Source of the DNA: Ruminococcus sp.
Lineage (GTDB): Bacteria > Bacillota > Clostridia > Oscillospirales > Ruminococcaceae
Assembly: GCA_003446315.1 (NCBI GenBank)
Contig: DMBA01000383.1
Coordinates: 1 to 9,817, forward strand
Length of the DNA: 9,817 nt
Direction: 5' to 3'
Shown: in pieces, positions 7,398-9,817 of the stretch
How the letters are laid out: each line of letters opens with the position of its first letter
Numbering within the stretch: position 1 is the first letter of the stretch
Position numbers and translations under genes: made by a program
Notes under the pieces: generated by a model
Told to the model about the DNA's origin: nothing
Databases searched by the model: none
What the model saw: the letters and a program-made list of their open reading frames with translations, nothing else

Positions 7398-8528
7398 ATG
7401 GAAAGAACATTCAAAACAGAAGACCTGATCCGGGTCGCAAAACGTGAAAATAATCAGATGCGCAGCTTCCTCTATGTCAATCCGTTTCAGGGAAAGCATG
7501 TCCCCGTTGCACCGGCAGATGCCCTGCTGCTGTTCAAACAACTCGCAGAAAAAGCAGAAGCACAGTTTCAGAATGAAAAACTCCTCATCATCGGGTTTGC
7601 CGAAACTGCTACTGCCATCGGCAACGCAATTGCATGGTTTTTGCCCCAGACCTGCGCCTTCCTCACCACCACCAGAGAGAATGTCCCAAATGCGGAATAT
7701 CTCTATTTTACCGAATCGCACAGCCATGCTACTGAACAGCGCCTTGTCGTGAATCAGCTCGAAAAATGGATCCGGAAAACCGATCGGATCGTGTTCGCAG
7801 AAGATGAGGTCACGACCGGCAATACCATCATGAAGCTCATCTCGGCGCTCCGGAATGCCTTTCCGGATGCATCTCTGCAATTCGGCATCGTGTCCATCCT
7901 CAACAGCATGACCGATGAACGGCAGAAAGATTTCAAGCATGCACAGATCCCCTGCGTCTATTATCAGCGCATCCCGTTCGGCTATCAGACCGATCAGACA
8001 GAAGCCTATTCCTATGAGCCGCTGCCTGTCAATTGCGCAAAACCTGTGCATCTCCATGCAGAAAAGCAGATCTTCCAAAGCGGCTGGAATCCCAGAATCG
8101 CTGCCGATATGCAGCAGATCCGGACAGTCTGCCGGCAATTTGCAGATTCTGTGCTCCGTTCCGTTCCGGCAGATGCAAAACCTTTGAATCTGCTCGTGCT
8201 CGGTACTGAGGAATTTATGTTCCCGGGCTTGCTGCTCGGTCATTTGCTCGAAAAGCATGGCCATTCCGTGCGGTTCCATGCCACGACTCGCAGCCCGATC
8301 GAAGTCAGCCGGCATCCGCAGTATCCGCTGCATCAGCGCTCGCCGCTGGTCAGCTTCTATGAAGATGGCCGCAGAACTTTTTTGTATAATCTTGCAAAAT
8401 ATGACAAGGTTTTTGTTCTCACCGATGCACCCGAAATCTGCCCGGACGGTGCGGAGAGTCTGCTCGGTGCCCTCGAACAGCACGGAAATTCAGATGTTAC
8501 TATAATACAGTGGAGTGAATCAGATTGA
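7398..8528 (+). CDS. Phosphoribosyltransferase with C-terminal TRSP domain
   Basis: A 376-residue two-domain protein. The N-terminal part (about residues 20-215) is a phosphoribosyltransferase: the strand RIVFAEDEVTTGNT (PRPP-binding loop, residues 135-143) is the type I signature, and IIGFAETATAIG (near residue 67) is the usual preceding loop. The C-terminal part (about 260-376) holds the motif that names the TRSP domain, Thr297-Arg298-Ser299-Pro300, followed by SPLVSFYEDGRRT. This fusion is characteristic of Ter-associated biosynthetic modules. By family, it should transfer phosphoribose from PRPP to a base-like acceptor or run the reverse reaction; the acceptor is unknown. ATG 7398 has only a weak GGA upstream, but it lies one base after the lyase stop, so translation by coupling is likely. 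An in-frame ATG at 7326 lies inside the lyase gene and gives a tail unlike the family. The stop overlaps the next start by one base. Confidence 0.93.
   Translation: MERTFKTEDLIRVAKRENNQMRSFLYVNPFQGKHVPVAPADALLLFKQLAEKAEAQFQNEKLLIIGFAETATAIGNAIAWFLPQTCAFLTTTRENVPNAEYLYFTESHSHATEQRLVVNQLEKWIRKTDRIVFAEDEVTTGNTIMKLISALRNAFPDASLQFGIVSILNSMTDERQKDFKHAQIPCVYYQRIPFGYQTDQTEAYSYEPLPVNCAKPVHLHAEKQIFQSGWNPRIAADMQQIRTVCRQFADSVLRSVPADAKPLNLLVLGTEEFMFPGLLLGHLLEKHGHSVRFHATTRSPIEVSRHPQYPLHQRSPLVSFYEDGRRTFLYNLAKYDKVFVLTDAPEICPDGAESLLGALEQHGNSDVTIIQWSESD
8512..8518 (+). promoter_or_regulatory. Ribosome binding site for the StiP-like gene
   Basis: GGAGTGA lies 9 bases before ATG 8528 and 6 bases before an in-frame TTG at 8525. 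Either start is possible and they differ by one residue; ATG is preferred by codon. Confidence 0.7.
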
Positions 8529-9586
8529 TGAAAAGCAGCTATTCCGACAATGATGTAACACTCTTGTTAAAGGATATTACCGGATTGGTGGAGCCGCTGC
8601 CTGCCTCTGTGCGTGAGGTCTATATCCAAAGCGGTACGCATTACTGCGAAATGCTGCCGCTGGAATACACCCCCACCGAGATGTATATGAATGCCTATCA
8701 GCAGGCGCTCGTGAATTATTCCGCTGCGACTGCCGCTGCCATCGCCAATCTCGCTGAAAAAATCTATCGAAAAAAAGGCGGCAATACCGTTATCGTTTCG
8801 CTCGCAAGAGCCGGCATCCCCATCGGGATCCTCCTGAAACGGTATCTGCGCTTTCAATATCAGGTCGATGTCCCCCATTATGCGATCTCGATTATCCGCG
8901 GCAGGGGCATTGATAAAAATGCGATCAACTATATCCTCGCACATCATGATCCCGATTCTGTCCAGTTTATCGACGGATGGATCGGAAAAGGCGCGATCCT
9001 CGGACAACTCAAAGAGGCACTCAGGGATTATCCGCAGCTCTCGCCCGCGCTTGGCGTTGTCTCTGACCCCGCTATGCTCACCGATCTCTGCGGTACCCAT
9101 TCGGATCTCCTGATCCCCTCTTCGTGTCTCAATGCGACGGTCACAGGCTTAATCAGCAGAACGTTCCTGCGGGATGATATCATCGGCGCGGACGATTTTC
9201 ACGGTGCTGCGTTCTATCAGGAACTCGCCCCGCATGATCTCTCCGAAGATTTTCTTTCCGCTGTGCAGCAATATTTTGCTCCGCCAAATCCGGAATCTGA
9301 ATGCGGTTTTTCCGGTCGCACCGGTCTGGATGTCGTCCGGCAGATCGCTGCGCATTATAATGTGCGCGATATCAACCTCATTAAACCCGGCATCGGGGAA
9401 GCAACCCGCGTGCTGCTTCGCCGCATCCCGTGGAAAATGATCCTCAACCCCGATTACGCCCAAGCCGATGAATTGCGGCATATCCGGCAGCTCGCCGATG
9501 AAAAACATGTCCCGTGCGAAATCAGCAGCGTGCCGCTTGGCAATTATAAGGTCTGCGGCATCATCAAACAATTGACAGATGTCTGA
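8528..9586 (+). CDS. StiP/PRTase-like protein with C-terminal PELOTA RNA-binding domain
   Basis: A 352-residue protein matching the Ter-module family annotated as 'cysteine protease StiP' but interpreted by comparative genomics as a divergent phosphoribosyltransferase. The N-terminal domain (about residues 35-260) shows VSLARAGIPIG (90-100), FIDGWIGKG (147-155), where a PRPP loop would sit, and PSSCLNATVTG with Cys200, the residue behind the protease label. The C-terminal domain (about residues 265-352) resembles the PELOTA RNA-binding fold: VRDINLIKPGIGEATRVLL, then a short strand pattern ending in SSVPLGNYKVCGI. An enzyme domain joined to an RNA-binding domain suggests an RNA-linked substrate or base exchange, by inference. 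The one-base overlap with the preceding gene (TGATG) points to coupled expression. The protease and transferase readings cannot be separated from sequence alone; I favour the transferase reading. Confidence 0.9.
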   Translation: MKSSYSDNDVTLLLKDITGLVEPLPASVREVYIQSGTHYCEMLPLEYTPTEMYMNAYQQALVNYSAATAAAIANLAEKIYRKKGGNTVIVSLARAGIPIGILLKRYLRFQYQVDVPHYAISIIRGRGIDKNAINYILAHHDPDSVQFIDGWIGKGAILGQLKEALRDYPQLSPALGVVSDPAMLTDLCGTHSDLLIPSSCLNATVTGLISRTFLRDDIIGADDFHGAAFYQELAPHDLSEDFLSAVQQYFAPPNPESECGFSGRTGLDVVRQIAAHYNVRDINLIKPGIGEATRVLLRRIPWKMILNPDYAQADELRHIRQLADEKHVPCEISSVPLGNYKVCGIIKQLTDV

Positions 9587-9593
9587 AAGAAAC

Positions 9594-9599
9594 GAGGTG
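9594..9599 (+). promoter_or_regulatory. Ribosome binding site of the Gly-Met protein gene
   Basis: GAGGTG ends 7 bases before ATG 9607, within the 20-base gap after the StiP-like gene. It is good evidence that the low-complexity reading frame is translated and belongs to the same operon. Confidence 0.75.
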
Positions 9600-9606
9600 C
9601 TCCTGT

Positions 9607-9817
9607 ATGTTACAGATCCCGGAATTCTGTCTTCCCCCTGTGAATCAAAGCAATGTGTGTGATATCAACCGGCTGCTCAGACCGCCGTATTCCACGTCAA
9701 CCATCTGCGACCTCAATCTCGGTGTCGCCGGTATCCCCGGTATGGGCGGCATGGGTATGGGTATGAACGGTATGGGTATGGGCGGTATGGGTATGGGCGG
9801 CATGGGCATGGGCGGCA
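9607..9817 (+). CDS. Unrecognised Gly-Met-repeat protein (partial)
   Basis: The first 70 codons of a gene that runs off the right edge. Residues 1-38 are ordinary sequence with Cys8, Cys18 and Cys34 and several Pro, without a clear signal peptide or membrane helix. From residue 45 the protein becomes almost purely Gly and Met, with ten Met in residues 45-70 and a single Asn. I do not recognise the family. Met-rich segments bind soft metals such as copper or silver in some proteins, and Gly-rich repeats can be flexible linkers or oligomerising regions; either would be inference here. The start is supported by a well-placed ribosome binding site 7 bases upstream. The position directly after the phosphoribosyltransferase genes suggests a role in the same system. 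The repeat could be a linker to a C-terminal domain beyond the window. Confidence 0.75.
   Translation, partial: MLQIPEFCLPPVNQSNVCDINRLLRPPYSTSTICDLNLGVAGIPGMGGMGMGMNGMGMGGMGMGGMGMGG
9769..9813 (+). repeat. 15-base tandem repeat encoding Gly-Met-Gly-Met-Gly
   Basis: Three in-frame copies of a 15-base unit (GGYATGGGYATGGGC) encode GMGMG, and a fourth begins at the window edge. Less regular Gly/Met codons precede them from 9739. The only differences between units are third-position C/T changes in Gly codons. Confidence 0.85.

Noticed and set aside
8501..8506. Perfect TATAAT just before the StiP-like gene
   Set aside because: There is no -35 box at 16-18 bases and no extended -10 TG. A transcript from it would start near 8513, inside the ribosome binding site, so it would be a poor promoter for the next gene.

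Overview
The window looks like a chromosomal stress-response locus from a Gram-positive, Ruminococcus-like clostridial bacterium. This is inferred from strong AGGAGG-type ribosome binding sites, a TTG start, GC near 50 percent, and a gene order matching the Bacillus yceC-yceH type of Ter operon; no species can be named. Every supported gene lies on the plus strand with short gaps or overlaps, so most of the window reads as one operon-like run. There is no sign of an insertion sequence, tRNA, rRNA or CRISPR array.

Left part (1-5507), the Ter half: the last 43 codons of a cation-transporting P-type ATPase; a 757-residue YceG-family protein; a TelA-family toxic-anion-resistance protein; and three tandem TerD-family calcium-binding proteins. 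The third TerD is divergent and carries a Gly/Ser-rich insertion. A strong 15-bp hairpin at 5521-5558 then separates this half from the next.

Right part (5641-9586), the biosynthetic half: a HAD phosphatase, an HpcH/HpaI/citrate-lyase-type C-C bond lyase, a phosphoribosyltransferase fused to a TRSP domain, and a StiP/phosphoribosyltransferase-like protein fused to a C-terminal PELOTA-type RNA-binding domain. This combination is the 'biosynthetic module' that comparative genomics (Anantharaman, Iyer and Aravind, 2012) linked to Ter systems and proposed to make a nucleoside-like metabolite. That product is a prediction, not a demonstrated compound. The last gene (from 9607) runs off the window and encodes a short Cys-containing leader followed by a Gly-Met repeat, which I do not recognise.

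The simplest joint reading is a membrane- and metal-linked stress response: ion transport and calcium-binding TerD/TelA proteins on one side, and enzymes for a phosphoribosylated small molecule or RNA modification on the other. The observations I consider least explained by known annotation are the Gly-Met protein, the three-fold internal repeat inside the YceG protein, and the mosaic pattern of sequence identity among the three terD copies.
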